Shown: positions 1 through 12,339, counted from the stretch's first letter. The stretch: 64,000 bases of DNA from Cyrtodaria siliqua (GCA_037043455.1 JAWPHD010000131.1:496001-560000), one strand, 5' to 3'. The notes: generated by a model from the letters alone, not told the origin. Program-made: numbers and translations.

Positions 1-750
1 TACGATACGCCATAGACCTAGTTAGTCATATCAATCAGGATTTAGTTGCCGGACACTAAAGGTTTATCACACGGGTGAAATAAAGGGTAAAACATGTCAT
101 ATCACGGAAATAACCGAATGTTCTTTCTGACCATTTCACCGGAGTGATACGGCAATTAACGATTGTATATGATTTGTCGTCTGCTTTTCATTTGTTGCTT
201 CAATCCTGTTTTCGTGCCAGATTATTGGCCTTAGAACCATTATCTATAGATGATATAACCACTTATGACATTCATTTTCTTAATTAGACAATTTCAAATT
301 CAATAGCATTCATTTTAATTTAAGTTTCGTACAAAAAATGGCGTTTACTCTTACGCGACAGACGTGAACACACCAGAATGGGACTAATCTATTAATACGA
401 TTGATTTGTACTGCCTGGAAAACAGCGTAGTAAGTTAGCTGAAGTTGACAGTTCAACATAGTCATTGCTGAAGTATATGATAAATAGATTAAAAACTGTG
501 TATTCTCATATCACACCCTATATCAGGCCCTCGAAGCTTCATTTGAAACAAAAAAGTGTTGACTGAGCATTAATGAGACGATTTATAAAGATTTTTCTGC
601 ACACATTACCATATAACACGGATGATCCCACAGACAACAATCCGCGGGTATCGTAATATTTAAAGCACTCGGGTGATACAAGGTCGATCTTGACGCTGAA
701 TGGATATGCACATCTTGACATGATAGGTAAGCATACTGTAAAGTTTCGAA
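1..750. other. intergenic DNA, no gene seen
   Basis: AT-rich sequence without a convincing coding region. Short open frames here lack any recognisable domain. Confidence 0.5.
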
Positions 751-781
751 ACAGACAGACAGACAGACAGACAGACAGACG
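751..781. repeat. (CAGA)n microsatellite
   Basis: About seven to eight uninterrupted ACAG/CAGA tetranucleotides. The 400 bases that follow hold nothing recognisable. Confidence 0.9.
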
Positions 782-1185
782 AACGGACATGGCTAACGTG
801 ATATACCTCCTCACCATTCGGCGAATACATTCGCTGTTGTTTTATTTTTTAAAAAATACACTCAATAAATGCAAATTTTAATAACAAAATAATATTACAA
901 ACATATGAGAACCCTATTTACTTTTGAGCGGTATGGTCTTGTTAATATACTCAGTACATTTAAAAACGTTTTTGATTTTCGATTATTTTAAGTCTTCTGC
1001 TTTTTTGTTCGTCAAGAGTGTATCATTTGTCCCAAAGGTTAACATAAGGCGATAAACAGTTGCGTAATATTTGCTCTACTTTAACTTTTTTAATATCTCT
1101 AGAAATTCAAAAATTACCAACTGTTGCGTTTGCAAATGTACTGAGAGGATATTAAACCTGCTTCTATTATGTTAAACCGTTTAAC

Positions 1186-2225
1186 AGAATTTCATGTTGA
1201 CAATCAGTTTTAAATTACCATTGCATTCCTGTTGCCAGTGGGGTATATGGAATGGCCAATACATTTCATTTTGACAGTCTGGTAGGTATGCACTATGTTT
1301 CTCAAGTGCATAGCCAATGCATTTCCTGTTGACAGTAGGGTATACGGTATGTTTCACTGGTTCATGGCCAATACATGTCATGTTGACAGTCAGGTATACG
1401 GTATGTTTCACAGGTTCATGGCCAATACATTTCATGTCGACAGTCAGGTTAGTATACACTATGTTTCTCTGGTGCATGGCCAATACATTTCATGGTGACA
1501 GTCAGGTAGGTATGCGCTTTGTTTCACAAGTTTATGGCGAATGCATTTTATGTTGACAGTCAGTTATACGGTATTTTTCACCGGTTCATGGCCAATGCAT
1601 TTCATGTTGACAGTCTGGTATACGTTATGTTTCACTGGTTCATGGCCAATACATTTCATTTTGACAGTCAGGTATGCGGTATGTGTCACAGGTTCATGGC
1701 CAATTCATGTCATGTAGACACAGGTATACGGTATGTTTCACTGGTTGATGGCAGATATATTTCATGTTGACAGTCAGATAGGTATCTGATATGTTTCACT
1801 GTTTCATGGGAAATCGTTTCAGTTTGGCAGTCAGGTATACGGTATGTTTCACAGGTTCGTGGCCAATACATTTCATTTTGACAGTCAGGTAGGTATGCAC
1901 TATGTTTTTTATGTGCAAAGCCAATGCATTTCCTGTTGACAGTAGGGTATACGGTATGTTTCACTGGTTCATGGTCAATACATGTGATGTTGACAGTCAG
2001 GTATACGGTATGTTTCACAGGTTCATGGCCAATACATTTCATGTTGGCAGTCAGGTAAGTATACACTATGTTTCTCTGGTGCATGGCCAATACATTTCAT
2101 GGGGACAGTCAGGTAGGTATGCACTTTGTTTCACAAGTTTATGGCGAATGCATTTTATGTTGACAGTCAGTTATACGGTATTTTTCACCGGTTCATGGCC
2201 AATGCATTTCATTTTGACAGTCATA
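1186..2225. repeat. 54-58 bp minisatellite with ~605-bp higher-order period
   Basis: Units built on the words TTGACAGTCAGG, TATACGGTATGTTTCAC and TTCATGGCCAATACATTTCA repeat about 18 times. A larger period is visible: the variant GCCAATGCATTTCCTGTTGA near 1314 recurs near 1919, and the units after it follow the same order in both blocks. Open frames on both strands here are by-products of the repeat. Confidence 0.9.
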
Positions 2226-2539
2226 TTCAAGTATTTTCAATTAAACGATTTACACCTGAGCTATTACGAAGGGAATTTCAGTGACCATGCTGCAATATAA
2301 TATAAAAGTCATATTTAAGTGATTATCATATGAGCCCTATTTATGTTCCTGTTTTAGTTGTATTCAGGCTCAAACCCGCTTCGGAGTTGCCGTTAAGACA
2401 ATCAATTTTAAATGAATTATAAGTGATCTTATAGAAAATATTCAATTTCTTTACTTCTTTACTTCATTATAATACTCAATTATAAATAGATGCCGAAATG
2501 GTTTGATGCCGAAACGTCTAGGTGCCGATTCGTCTAGGC

Positions 2540-2565
2540 AGGGCTTTATATGAATATAAAGCCCT
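2540..2565. repeat. perfect 12-bp-arm palindrome
   Basis: AGGGCTTTATAT and its reverse complement are separated by two bases. It sits among short direct repeats of TGCCGAAATGGTTTG / TGCCGAAACGTC, so it may mark a small, unclassified mobile sequence. Confidence 0.7.
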
Positions 2566-2639
2566 GGTCTAGGTGTCGAAATGGTTTGGTGCCGAAACGT
2601 CCTGAATCGATCCTGATCACACAGACGCAAAAACGTATT

Positions 2640-3022
2640 ACACGGTATTTTAGCCACTAATAAACTTCTTGTTAAAATGAATTTGATTAATAATAACAGG
2701 TGTTCATTTTGTAATGAAGACACAGAATCATTAATCCATTTATTTTGGCACTGTAGAAATGTGCAGTCTTTCCGGAATAGAGTTTGCGAATGACTTAAAG
2801 AGGAATGCCAACATCTTAATAATTTAACATTAAACATAAGTACAGTTATATATGGAGACATTGCACTTGATAATACTCTAAATTATCTTATTCTTGTAGT
2901 CAAGAAATGTATTTATGCTTGTAGAATAGAAGGGAGATCACCGTGTTTAACAATGATAAAAATTCAGTACTTGACCAATATAAATAGCCTTCTGAACAAA
3001 TTATATTGACAGATTTAATGAA
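2640..3022 (+). pseudogene. LINE ORF2 C-terminal fragment
   Basis: The plus strand reads as the C-terminal region of a LINE reverse transcriptase. It has ATNKLLVKMN, then the zinc-binding motif CSFCNEDTESLIHLFWHC (C-x2-C-x8-H-x4-C), then a tail (LVVKKCIYACR) typical of this class. One in-frame TGA at 2791 stands where these proteins normally have tryptophan after VCE; the frame is otherwise open to a TGA near 3017. The copy is 5'-truncated, with no RT core or endonuclease beside it. It is a dead LINE end, most like L1/Tx1-type elements; the clade is inference. Confidence 0.75.
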
Positions 3023-3130
3023 AAATGGCAAACTTACACTAATCTTATTGAACATAATTAGAAAAAGGGTCTTTTTAATAAAAGTTTATTTTTCCACCTA
3101 TTTTTTTTTGTTTTTTTTCTAAGACAAAAG

Positions 3131-3428
3131 GGCTGGCGTGGCGCAGTCGGTAGCGCGGCGGATTTGTAACCGGAGGCCCCGGGTTCAATCCTCCGTGGTG
3201 CCACTGAGTTCCGTCGGTGTGTTCTTGGGCAAGACACTTTTCCTTAGCCTCGTCCGTCGGATGGGGACGTAAACCGGGCGGTCCCGTTTATCGATCTATC
3301 CTCCGAGCACGTTAAAGAACCATAGGAATCTATTCCCGGATTCCTATGTATCCTTCCCCTCTCTCTGGGGCGGCTCTAAATAACCTATGCTGTGTTGATG
3401 AGCCGTTAAACAACATTCAATTCAATTC
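3131..3428 (+). mobile_element. tRNA-derived SINE, copy 1
   Basis: The head is tRNA-like, with box A around TGGCGCAGTCGGTAGCGC and box B GGGTTCAATCC, and ends GGTGCCA. A conserved body follows (TTCTTGGGCAAGACACTT, CCGAGCACGTTAAAGAACC) and a tail of ATTCAATTC repeats. A nearly identical copy lies at 35340-35664; this one lacks a ~20-base piece (GATAATAAGAGTAGGGCAGG) present there. Box A and B imply pol III transcription. It is not a tRNA gene. Confidence 0.9.
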
Positions 3429-3489
3429 TTTCTTTAAATTCCATTTACTCGCAGGCTGATCTGGGTTTACAATCGACGCTTAGCGGGTT

Positions 3490-3885
3490 AAGTACCAGTG
3501 TCATGCTATGCTAAGTTGTTCTATACTAAAAGTAAGTATGAAAATCGAACAGGAAATGCAGCTTTCACAGAACACCCCAAAACACGCAGAAAGACTAACA
3601 AGAACGACACATACAAGTTCCGTTCTTTGCTTATGAAGACTATTGTACAGCTATGCTAGCAAATACCATTGTCGTGCTATGCCAACAAATACCATTGTCG
3701 TGCTATGCCAACAAATACCATTGTCGTGCTATGCCAACAAATACCTGTGTCCTGCTATGCTTACGAGTACCATTGTCATGCTGTGCTAATGTGTACGCAT
3801 TATCCTGCTACGCTAACGATTACATAGTGTCGTGCTATGTGAAAAAGTACCAGTGTCCATCTATGCCATAGAGTACCAGTGCCCT
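3490..3885. repeat. 26-bp minisatellite, left block
   Basis: Degenerate copies of a unit like GTACCAGTGTCGTGCTATGC. The same family fills 4708-5640. The 3890-4245 stretch after it holds nothing I recognise. Confidence 0.85.
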
Positions 3886-4254
3886 CATACCCTCAAACCC
3901 CCACCAAGGTATAAATGTTAGATTTCTCTTGATTGCTATGACACCCATCATTATGTTTATTATGTAAAAGTGTTTAAACCTTATATACGATATATTTCAA
4001 AAGAATCTACCATATACTTTTAAGGTAAATCTACATCTTGCTTTTTTTTTGAAGGCACATATCGTGTAATCAGCAGTAGAAACAGAAATCTGAGTCACTA
4101 AAATTAAAGGTTGGTGACAATAAGAATAATGAATTCACAGGAAAGTTTGTTTAAAAATGTGTTGGTGAAAAAGAAAACCTGTTTATGGAGGTATGTTTTC
4201 TGACAGTAATAGCTGGACAGGGACATCTAGCTGTACTTGAAGATATTGCATAAA

Positions 4255-4550
4255 ATCTAACAAGGAACACAGTTATGCAATTACTAATAGCAGAGTTATG
4301 CCCCTTGTACAAGGAACATAATTATGCAATTAATAATAGCAGAGTTATGCCCCTTGTACAAGGAACATAATTATGCAATTAATAATAGCAGAGTTATGCC
4401 ACTTGGAACATAACATCATCTAATGATGATACATTATGATAATTTCATGCACAAGTATATATATATAGTGCATTTTGAGACAAAAACCAAAGTGTACAAG
4501 GGGCATAATTATGCCATTAATAATAGCAGAGGTATGCCTCTTGGAACATC
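4255..4550. repeat. ~48-bp tandem repeat
   Basis: Copies of AACATAATTATGCAATTAAT followed by AATAGCAGAGTTATGCCCCT repeat about five times, the last more diverged. It separates the two blocks of the 26-bp minisatellite. Confidence 0.85.
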
Positions 4551-4707
4551 ACATCCAATGATGATACACATGTGTTTAAAGTATAAATTTGATTGAAGAA
4601 ATACTTTTCATGTTAATGTATGGAATATGATTGGGTTGGGACGGGACAAGACTGGATAAAGAGATTTCTATATCGCCCAAACAAGTTTGGTGGGGGTATA
4701 AGAAGCC

Positions 4708-5640
4708 ATGTTAACAAGTACTAGTGTCCTGCTATGCTAACAAGTACCAGTGCTGTGCTACGCTAATTTATACCAGTGTCCTGCTATGCTACCGAGTATC
4801 AGTGTCTTGTTATGCCAACGAATACCGCTGTCCTGCTATGGTAACGAATACCAATGCCCTGCTATGCTAACACGTACCAATGCCCTGCTATGCTAACACG
4901 TACCAGTGCCGTGCTATGCTAACACGTACCAGTGCCGTGCTATGCTAACACGTACCAGTGCCGTGCTATGCTAACACGTACCAGTGCCGTGCTATGCTAA
5001 CACGTACCAGTGCCGTGCTATGCTAACAAGTAGCAGTATCTTGCTATGCTAACGAATAACAGTGTCCTGATGTTTTAACAAACACCAGTGTCCTGCTATG
5101 CTAACAAGTACCAGTGCCGTGCTATTCTAACACGTACCAGTGCCGTGCTATGCTAACACGTACCAGTGCCGTGCTATGCTAACAAGTAGCAGTATCTTGA
5201 TATGCTAACGAATAACAGTGTCCTGCTGTTTTAACAAACACCAGTGTCCTGCTATGCTAACAAGTACCAGTGCCGTGCTATTCTAACACGTACCAGTGCC
5301 GTGCTATGCTAACACGTACCAGTGCCGTGCTATGCTAACAAGTAGCAGTATCTTGCTATGCTAACGAATAACAGTGTCCTGCTGTTTTAACAAGCACCAG
5401 TGTCCTGCTATGCTAACAAGTACCAGTGCCGTGCTATTCTAACAAGTACCAGGGTCTTGCTATGCTAAAGAAGACCAGTGTCCTGCTATGCCAGCAAGTA
5501 TTAAGTAAGCTAACGCGTATCAGTGTTCTGCTATATTAACAAGTACTAGTGCTGTTCTGTGCTAATGGGTACCAGTGTCCTGCTATGCTAGTGAGTACCA
5601 GTGTTCGGCTATACTAACAAATACCAGTGTTATGCTATGA
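4708..5640. repeat. 26-bp minisatellite with 156-bp higher-order repeat
   Basis: The unit is AACACGTACCAGTGCCGTGC + TATGCT. Consecutive units around 4921-5020 are identical. The marker AACGAATAACAGTGTCCTG recurs at 5051, 5207 and 5363, exactly 156 bases apart (six units), so blocks of six were copied together. Confidence 0.92.
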
Positions 5641-6093
5641 ACCTTTTTTCTTTTCTTGTTTTATGACAAACATTGTGAAAACTACGCTTTAAAATAGGTA
5701 ACATCAGTTCAGTGAAAACCACCTATTGAATTGCCTTAAACATACAGGTAGACATGTAATAAAACGGTAAATACACGGGGTAGCAGAGCCTTTAGTGATT
5801 GTAGCCCCGAAGAAAGATAATGGCCATTATGCCAATTTTCGTGGGATAGTATCGCTGAAAGACACTGATGTGCAATGTATTGTCGTAAAACCTTACAATC
5901 AGGGTTACCGTTACCATAAACTTCGTAAAACCTTTGCAAAATTGTATTATCGTAACCCTGATCTTCTTTCCAAATAATATGAAATAGGTTAAACCTATAG
6001 GGCGAGCACAGTTCATGTTTGATTGTGCCGCTGCGTATGTATGCACCGGTATCCGCTGCGTATGTATGCACCGGTATGTACAAGTCCAGCTGC

Positions 6094-6164
6094 GAGAATC
6101 GTAGCTCTCATGGCGTGTACCTATATCGTGGTAGGTACATACCACCATAAGAGCCATGATTCTC
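6094..6164. repeat. imperfect inverted repeat
   Basis: GAGAATCGTAGCTCTCATGG at the left is answered by CCATAAGAGCCATGATTCTC at the right, with GTACCTA/TAGGTAC pairing inside. Just left of it a 25-bp segment containing TATGTATGCACCGGTAT is duplicated (6043-6078). The 5640-6090 stretch has further short inverted repeats and no supported gene. Confidence 0.6.
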
Positions 6165-6240
6165 ATTCTCACGTCTACTGCAAGTCTACCTGTACGTGTC
6201 TTATGAATCGTGACATCCCACCCCAACAAATTTCAATTCG

Positions 6241-6245
6241 TGTGT

Positions 6246-6284
<39 letters not shown>
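6241..6284. repeat. (TG)n microsatellite
   Basis: Near-pure TG dinucleotide run with one AG interruption near the left end. Confidence 0.95.
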
Positions 6285-6285
<1 letters not shown>

Positions 6286-6544
6286 TTCTAAGGATTATAA
6301 TCCGTCCGCCTACGACAGGCATCGTACCCGACGATTATAGGCACAATTGAGTCTGGACTTGTATCTGTGTGTTTGTGTGTGATGTGATGATATGTCTACT
6401 TGAAGCAGCGAACTCAATGGTTTCTTTATAGTGCTGCCACACTGGAATACCACACCGTAGTAGACATGATACCCCCAGTCACATTATTCTGACACTGGTC
6501 AATCAATCGTAGCACTACCCATTATTTGCTCGTCAGGCAAGGGT

Positions 6545-6635
6545 TCCATTTTTAAAGTATCTGGGGACTCGAACCCACGACCTCCCGAATGCAAGGCAGA
6601 CGCTCTAACCAGTACACCACAATGCTTCGGTCAAA
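6545..6635 (-). mobile_element. tRNA-like SINE head
   Basis: The reverse complement reads GTGGTGTACTGGTTAGAGCG (box A) and then GTGGGTTCGAGTCCC (box B). The acceptor and anticodon stems do not pair well, so this is a SINE head or tRNA pseudogene. The body would extend left to about 6390; its end is not clear. Confidence 0.55.
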
Positions 6636-6639
6636 TTTC

Positions 6640-8460
6640 AATTCGTTCCCAGACAGGACAGATATGGCATGGAACGAACTTCGAACGGCTATCTAGTCAT
6701 GATCCAGTCTGGATCGACATTGGCTGAATCATCAGTGTATATAAGCTATATATACATAAACCGTGATGCACGCGTATACTTTTTTGCCGAACAACATGTA
6801 ATTACGGTTTCAACGTTATGTCATTACGAAAAATGTATATATATGATTTAACCTTTTTTTTTTTTTGAATATACGTCTTGTCTTCAACGTGTGTTAAATT
6901 GATTCATACGTATTGTCTAATCATTATGATGATGTATGTTTGAGAAAAGTACAATGATTTTAAAACATAGGAATTTGTTGTTTCCTACTTGACATTTGAT
7001 AAATGGTGGTCCATTTTCAGAATATTAGTTCAATATTTAGTTGAGTATGTCTGGGGGTGGAGGACACCGGGTTCGACGTTTTTCATCAATATATTCTGAA
7101 AATACACCAAATTCATCAAATGCTATGTAGAAAAGACGTTGGTTTGTTTCACTGTTCTTGACGTTTAGCACTAGCTGTGCTCAAGATACTTATTAGTTTC
7201 TACATCTACATTTTAAGAAACTGAGTGTCCTATTTGACCCTAATGTTTCTGTCGGTGGTAGAAAAACAAAAATAGTGAAATGATAGGAAAGAGAAAAGCA
7301 TAGATCGATTGAAGCAGAAGACAGGTAAAGTTTCCAAACCGTGTTTTCATCACCTTCAAATTTGAACTACTCCGTAGCATCAGACCAAACCGGATGACCG
7401 GTTACAGGTACACTGGCATAGGAACGTTTCATTTATATGGGGGTCCAGTGGAAACCTCAAACTTTGTTAAAAGTAACAAAAAAAAGAGAAAAAAGGTGAA
7501 GCACCAATAGTGGCGCGAAAGCCGGATTGCGAATTTAACATTTTAAGTGAAAAATCTGTGTGAAAAGTGGGGTAGTCCAGGTAAAATACATGACATAGTT
7601 AGGGTTATTTTCATATAACATTTGTAAAGATGTTGAACAAGTGTCAAGTTTCAAAGCTTTTCGACAATACATTTTATAGAAATGAGGAAAAAACAAAAAC
7701 TTTAACGAAAACTTCAAAACTCGTAGACGGAAGGACGGATAGTAGGACAGACACATGGAAATCGCCCAACTGCAAGCCTGGATTTGCTATGCAATCCAGC
7801 CAAAAATAAAAAATACAAATTCTGTACATTATGGTGGAGTCTAAACCCGACAAATTTGCTATTATTTCGGGCGTTTGTTTAAGCTAAAGGTTTTTCAGCT
7901 ATGTGAGTGAGTAATTTTAACAAAATGTAAATACATTATATATAATTGGAACTGGCAATTTTAATGGTAAATAAAAACACCTTAGTTTGGAAATTCGGTT
8001 AAAAAATAAATATTTTACAGCCATCAGTTCAGATGAGGCTTTTTGCATGTAAATTCCTATCTATCTGACTACATCCTGCATTAGCCTCTTTCGGGTGTAC
8101 ATCTGCCTTGTTGCTGGGACAGCAAAAAAATGAGAAATCTCAAATATAACTTCAGTTAGCTTCAGTAGTTTCAGAATGTCTTAATTTCGGTTTGTCCAAC
8201 TCATTAAAACCTTTTTTGGATAAAAGGTCGAAGCTCCCCCAAAATATGCAACATAGGGTAAAAATACCTTTTGAACTTCCCCTACCCAAACACGCCAGAC
8301 AAATTATTGGAATCTCGGGAAGGAAGCTGTTCCTACCCCTGTCAGTGTGAGTAACATCTTGGGCCTAACCATCGTTTAGTCACTCTAGACCTGGTGTTGT
8401 TCTAAATACTAGTAGTTATATTTTTTCATAATGGACCATAATGTTACTGTGCGGTAAAAA
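6640..8460. other. intergenic DNA, no gene seen
   Basis: AT-rich sequence with poly(T/A) runs. Short open frames here show no domain. Nothing else is supported. Confidence 0.5.
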
Positions 8461-8465
8461 AAGAT

Positions 8466-8545
8466 CCGATGACAGAGTGGTTAGCTTACTTGCCTCTGGA
8501 TATAGAAGTCTGGGGTTCGACTCCCGGAGGTTCACGTCTCGAGAA
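8466..8545 (+). mobile_element. tRNA-like SINE head
   Basis: GATGACAGAGTGGTTAGCTT resembles box A, and GGGGTTCGACTCCCGG is a near-consensus box B 40 bases on. No matching acceptor stem is present, which suggests a SINE rather than a tRNA gene. Confidence 0.5.
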
Positions 8546-8935
8546 TTGATAACGCACTCCCTTAGATCTAGAACTATTCGTGTACGATAGTTAAAGTTAC
8601 TGTGAAAGTATTTCATTCTTCCATACTGATGTAAAGCCGTTGGTCTCCTGTGCAGGGAGAGACATACCCTATTCGGGTTAAAAATCTCGCTGAACTTCTG
8701 TGGTTATCATAAAAAAAGCCTGCAGGTAAAGAAACTGTGATAATCATAAGTATGTGTATAATACGTCAATAGTATTGGAAGAAAGAAAGAAAGAAACAAA
8801 GAAAGATGGATCGGTAATAAGCACCTTGCTCACTAATTGTTTACTAACAGACCATACGTCATAATGTGACGACATACAATGATGACGTAAATCAATGACG
8901 TCTTGAATCGGGGCATATGACGTAAACACAAATAG

Positions 8936-9095
8936 GGTTGACAATAGGGCTACCACCGTGGAACGGTCAGTGGCCAAAAAGGGCGCTGGTGGTTAAAACA
9001 AGTTCTAGTGTGCACCAAACCTCACACTTATCCTACTGTCATCCCAATAAAACGGGACAGTGTAAATAAAGAAATCCCCACAATGAACTATTCTC
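8936..9095 (+). repeat. dispersed repeat family A, partial copy
   Basis: Begins GTTGACAATAGGGCTACC and shares GTGCACCAAACCTCACACTT and ACAGTGTAAATAAAGAAATC with copies at 9720-10055 and 31685-32068. On the minus strand it lies 3' of the LINE coding end at 9328, so it may be that LINE's 3' UTR. Confidence 0.85.
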
Positions 9096-9327
9096 TAACC
9101 AACAATGAATGGTGTTTTACGGCACGTCGACACATACATAGGTCATATTGTGCGCAAAAACTGACGAAAGATGAAGAAATTAAGTAGTAATTGAAAATTA
9201 ATGTAAAAATATAAAGATAAAACTATTAAACAATAAGAGATGATATGGTAGTAATATAAACTATATATGTAAATCAACAAATGCCCGTCAACGGGTATAT
9301 AAACAAGTAAATATATATAAGAACACA

Positions 9328-9752
9328 TTATAATGATTTATATAGTCTGATTTCTATTAGGAAATCTAAAACATGTCTAAAATCTACAGTATCAAATAAC
9401 TCTTTCATAGTATTAATATTGTAGTACACCTTCGACGCATAGGATCAAAGTCTACACATTGCAACAAGATATGTTTGACCGTTAACGGTGGAAAGCAGGG
9501 TATACATTCTGGCAATTGCTGAGCTTGTAATAAATCTGAATGAGTATAACGTGTATGCCCTATCCTGCACCAGGCTAGGACAACTTCTTCTACTATAAGA
9601 ACGCCATTCTCCAAGTAACGGCTTAATTGAATGGAGTTTATTGTTAATTTACAAATCCCAAGCGGCTTGCCAAGATTTACAAATAAATGTGTTAATACAA
9701 CTTTAAAATCAGTATAAAGAAATATAAAAAGATAGGACATGGAAAGTAGCAT
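9328..9752 (-). pseudogene. LINE ORF2 C-terminal fragment
   Basis: The minus strand carries RIGHTRYTHSDLL, then a C-x2-C zinc motif with LTVKHILLQC. This is the usual C-terminal end of RNase H-bearing LINEs of the I/Jockey group. After RRRC the frame slips by one; the continuing frame (NTMKELFDTVDFRHVLDFL) ends at a TAA at 9328-9330. The copy is therefore frameshifted and 5'-truncated; upstream of about 9740 the sequence turns into dispersed repeat family A. The clade assignment is by motif only. Confidence 0.75.
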
Positions 9753-10055
9753 TCAAGGAGGACAGTCAACCACAAAACACAGTAACAAACACGCAAACAG
9801 ACAAACAAGAAGGCAAAAGTAATAATAAATGCAAACTACATCACAAATACAAAGGGTTGACAATAGGGCTACCGCCTTGGAACGGTCAGAGGCAAAGTAG
9901 GCCACTGAGGGTTTAAACCGGTTCTAGGGTGCACCAAACCTCACACTTACCCTACTGTCATCCCGTTAAAACAGGACAGTGTAAATAAAGAAATCCCCGT
10001 CATGATCTAATCTCTAACCAACAAGGCAGCATCAATAGGCAATATAAGTAAAACA
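9720..10055 (+). repeat. dispersed repeat family A, long copy
   Basis: Shares with 31685-32068 (inverted there) both the GTTGACAATAGGGCTACCGC block and the adjoining block with CAAACAAGAAGGCAAAAGTA and GGAGGACAGTCAACCACA. Probably a LINE 3' region. Confidence 0.85.
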
Positions 10056-11083
10056 CAAATATGCTTGTGTAAATATAATACAAAAGAACAATAGCCTAGA
10101 AAGTCACAATGAAGGTACTGAATGACTTAGCAAAAGCCAGAGCAACAAGAGAATAAACCATTAAGGGCACGACAAGAAAGATCATAGACAAACATCAAAC
10201 GCCACCGTCGAAATGGGCTTTAGGTAGGCGTCATCATAGGGTCCACAGCCTGTCCGGTCATCGTACAATTACAGAGGAAAGCATAGTGGCGAACTGTAAT
10301 AGAGTCCACCACCAAGCATGCAGTACGTTGCAAAATGATAGAGTCATAACCTCTTTTGATAAACTTTTTAACAAGTTTAACAAAGATAGTATGAAAGTGA
10401 TCATGACCAAGAATCTTACGAAGTTTATAAATCACATCACCATCTAAGTCAGGTTGTGATTGTCCTTGTCGCACAAGAGTCCTTAAATTACTTTTATAGC
10501 GAGCGCAAGCGAGCTCCTATGGTGTCATGCAGGCGAAAGGTAAACATTTGAGCTGATCCTTTTGAAAAGTCTTGGGTCATTTACGGCAGTTTATGGGCGA
10601 CTTCAACCGTAAAGTAGCATATTTCGTTAAGAAATTAACAAGATAAGCATTCGTAGAAATCATTAAGAATGGTGGTTTCCAAGCAGAATGAGGTGAAAAA
10701 AACATTAAAAACCTTTCTCGAACCCATCCAAAAATGACAATGAAATTGCATGTTTACCTATGTCGCCAAAACGGCCATTAACCGGAAGCATTGCCCAAAG
10801 TGTTACCTTGCGCGTTGTTCATTGGCGAAAATTCGTCAACACATTTCACAATTTAAAAAAAGTAGATTTCGTGTCGCAGAAATGTATATGTCTTGCTAAC
10901 GATTAGGATAAACAAATGATTTGGTTAAAAACTATCTTTCATTTGTTTATTTTCTCGTAAAACCATCAATTTATTAACATTGCTATTCATGTTTGTCTTT
11001 TTGCGTGTTTTTGGGTTTACTGTTTCCTGTGAAGGCTGCATTTCCTGTTCGACTGTTGTACATATTTTTATTTGTTGAATAAC
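10056..11083. other. no gene supported
   Basis: A minus-strand frame at 10220-10474 (84 residues) shows no known motif and adjoins repeat family A, so it may belong to the same element. The rest is AT-rich. Confidence 0.4.
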
Positions 11084-11715
11084 GAATCTCGAGTTTTCCT
11101 ACTGCTACACATAAAGCAGTCAATAAAAGACCTTTTTATATGGCAAAACATGAAGCGTGAAAACACGACAGCAATTAATTATATAAAACTGTTATAGCAC
11201 TGTCAGGCTTCGTAGCAGATATATTCGGGTAAATAATTGTTTGTGTTTAATGACTAAAGACTGTCAAAAATATGTACATTTGATGATTAAAAATGATAAA
11301 TGATTGGCGTGCTATTTTTCTTCTTGAATTTCGTTTTGTCAAGAGGATGGTACTGGCATAAGCATGATATATAATATCCAAAGATTGACATGCTAATTCT
11401 CTTCTTGAATTTCATTTCGTCAAGGATGGTATTAACATAAGCATGATATATAGAATTTGGAAAATAAATCTGATTTGTTAACTTACCACTTGCATTATGA
11501 TTTAATCAACCAATGTATTTAAGTTAAACATTAAATAGCGCCGTAATATTAGTTCTACATGTTAATATTCTGAATTGTGTATGTATATATTGAATATATG
11601 TTTATTGTACGGTGTGACTGGGGGATGGCTCCCCGACCCCCACACACCTATGACGGGGAATTAAACGGGTTTCCTGTCAGAAACTCAAAAAAAAAAAAAA
11701 GAATCTCGAGTTTTC
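11084..11715 (+). mobile_element. 602-bp poly(A)-tailed retroposon with 15-bp target duplication
   Basis: GAATCTCGAGTTTTC occurs at 11084-11098 and again at 11701-11715. Between them lies 11099-11700, ending in 14 adenines directly before the second copy. This is the footprint of target-primed reverse transcription. The body has no open frame of note and no clear box A/B. It contains an internal ~77-bp duplication (11300-11460, CTTCTTGAATTTC and GCATAAGCATGATATATA in both halves). An ATTAAAC word lies about 35 bases before the tail. It may be a SINE of unknown head or a retroposed noncoding transcript; I do not recognise it. Confidence 0.8.
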
Positions 11716-11753
11716 ATGTTTTTCAATATTCAATTTGAATATTGAAAAACATG
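11715..11753. repeat. perfect palindrome, 19-bp arms
   Basis: CATGTTTTTCAATATTCAA and its exact reverse complement are separated by a single T. It abuts the target duplication of the retroposon to its left and could form a cruciform or a snapback. Confidence 0.9.
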
Positions 11754-12339
11754 ATAATTTCAGCCCGCCGATTAAATGTAGTCTGAATACATACCGGGGT
11801 CCCAACTGGGCGTGGTTGCAATAGATCAAGTTGTACTTTGCACGGTGCCATGTGAAACTGCTTGTGTTTAACTCTAAATATCCGAACTGAGGATCGTTTA
11901 ATTAGAGTAGGACGAGTTGGGGGAAACGAGGTGGCGTGTATTCAGAAGCAGTCGAGTTAAGGGGCAAGGTTGGGACTTCCGAAGTTACAGTGCTTTGATT
12001 GAAAGTGTAGTATGTCTAAAAGCAAATTTAAATAATACTATTACTCATAATTTATTACTTGTATTCTTGTTGTTGTTGTTGTTCTTTCAGTTAACGCTTC
12101 AGCTTCTATATTATACTTGGTGGTAAAATCACATATATAATAAACAAACAAAGACGGCATCAAGACAGATGGAGACGGTAATGGTGAGGAAAAATCATCT
12201 TTCGCTGCCAAAGGGGCGCTAAAAAGCGAAGGAAAACTTGACCGCTCAAAATTAGGCAACTATGTCAGCAGTCTAGGTAAGTAAAACTGCTGGTGTAAAA
12301 CGTTGATTTAAAATGTTGGTCTCCGCATGTTTTATTTAC

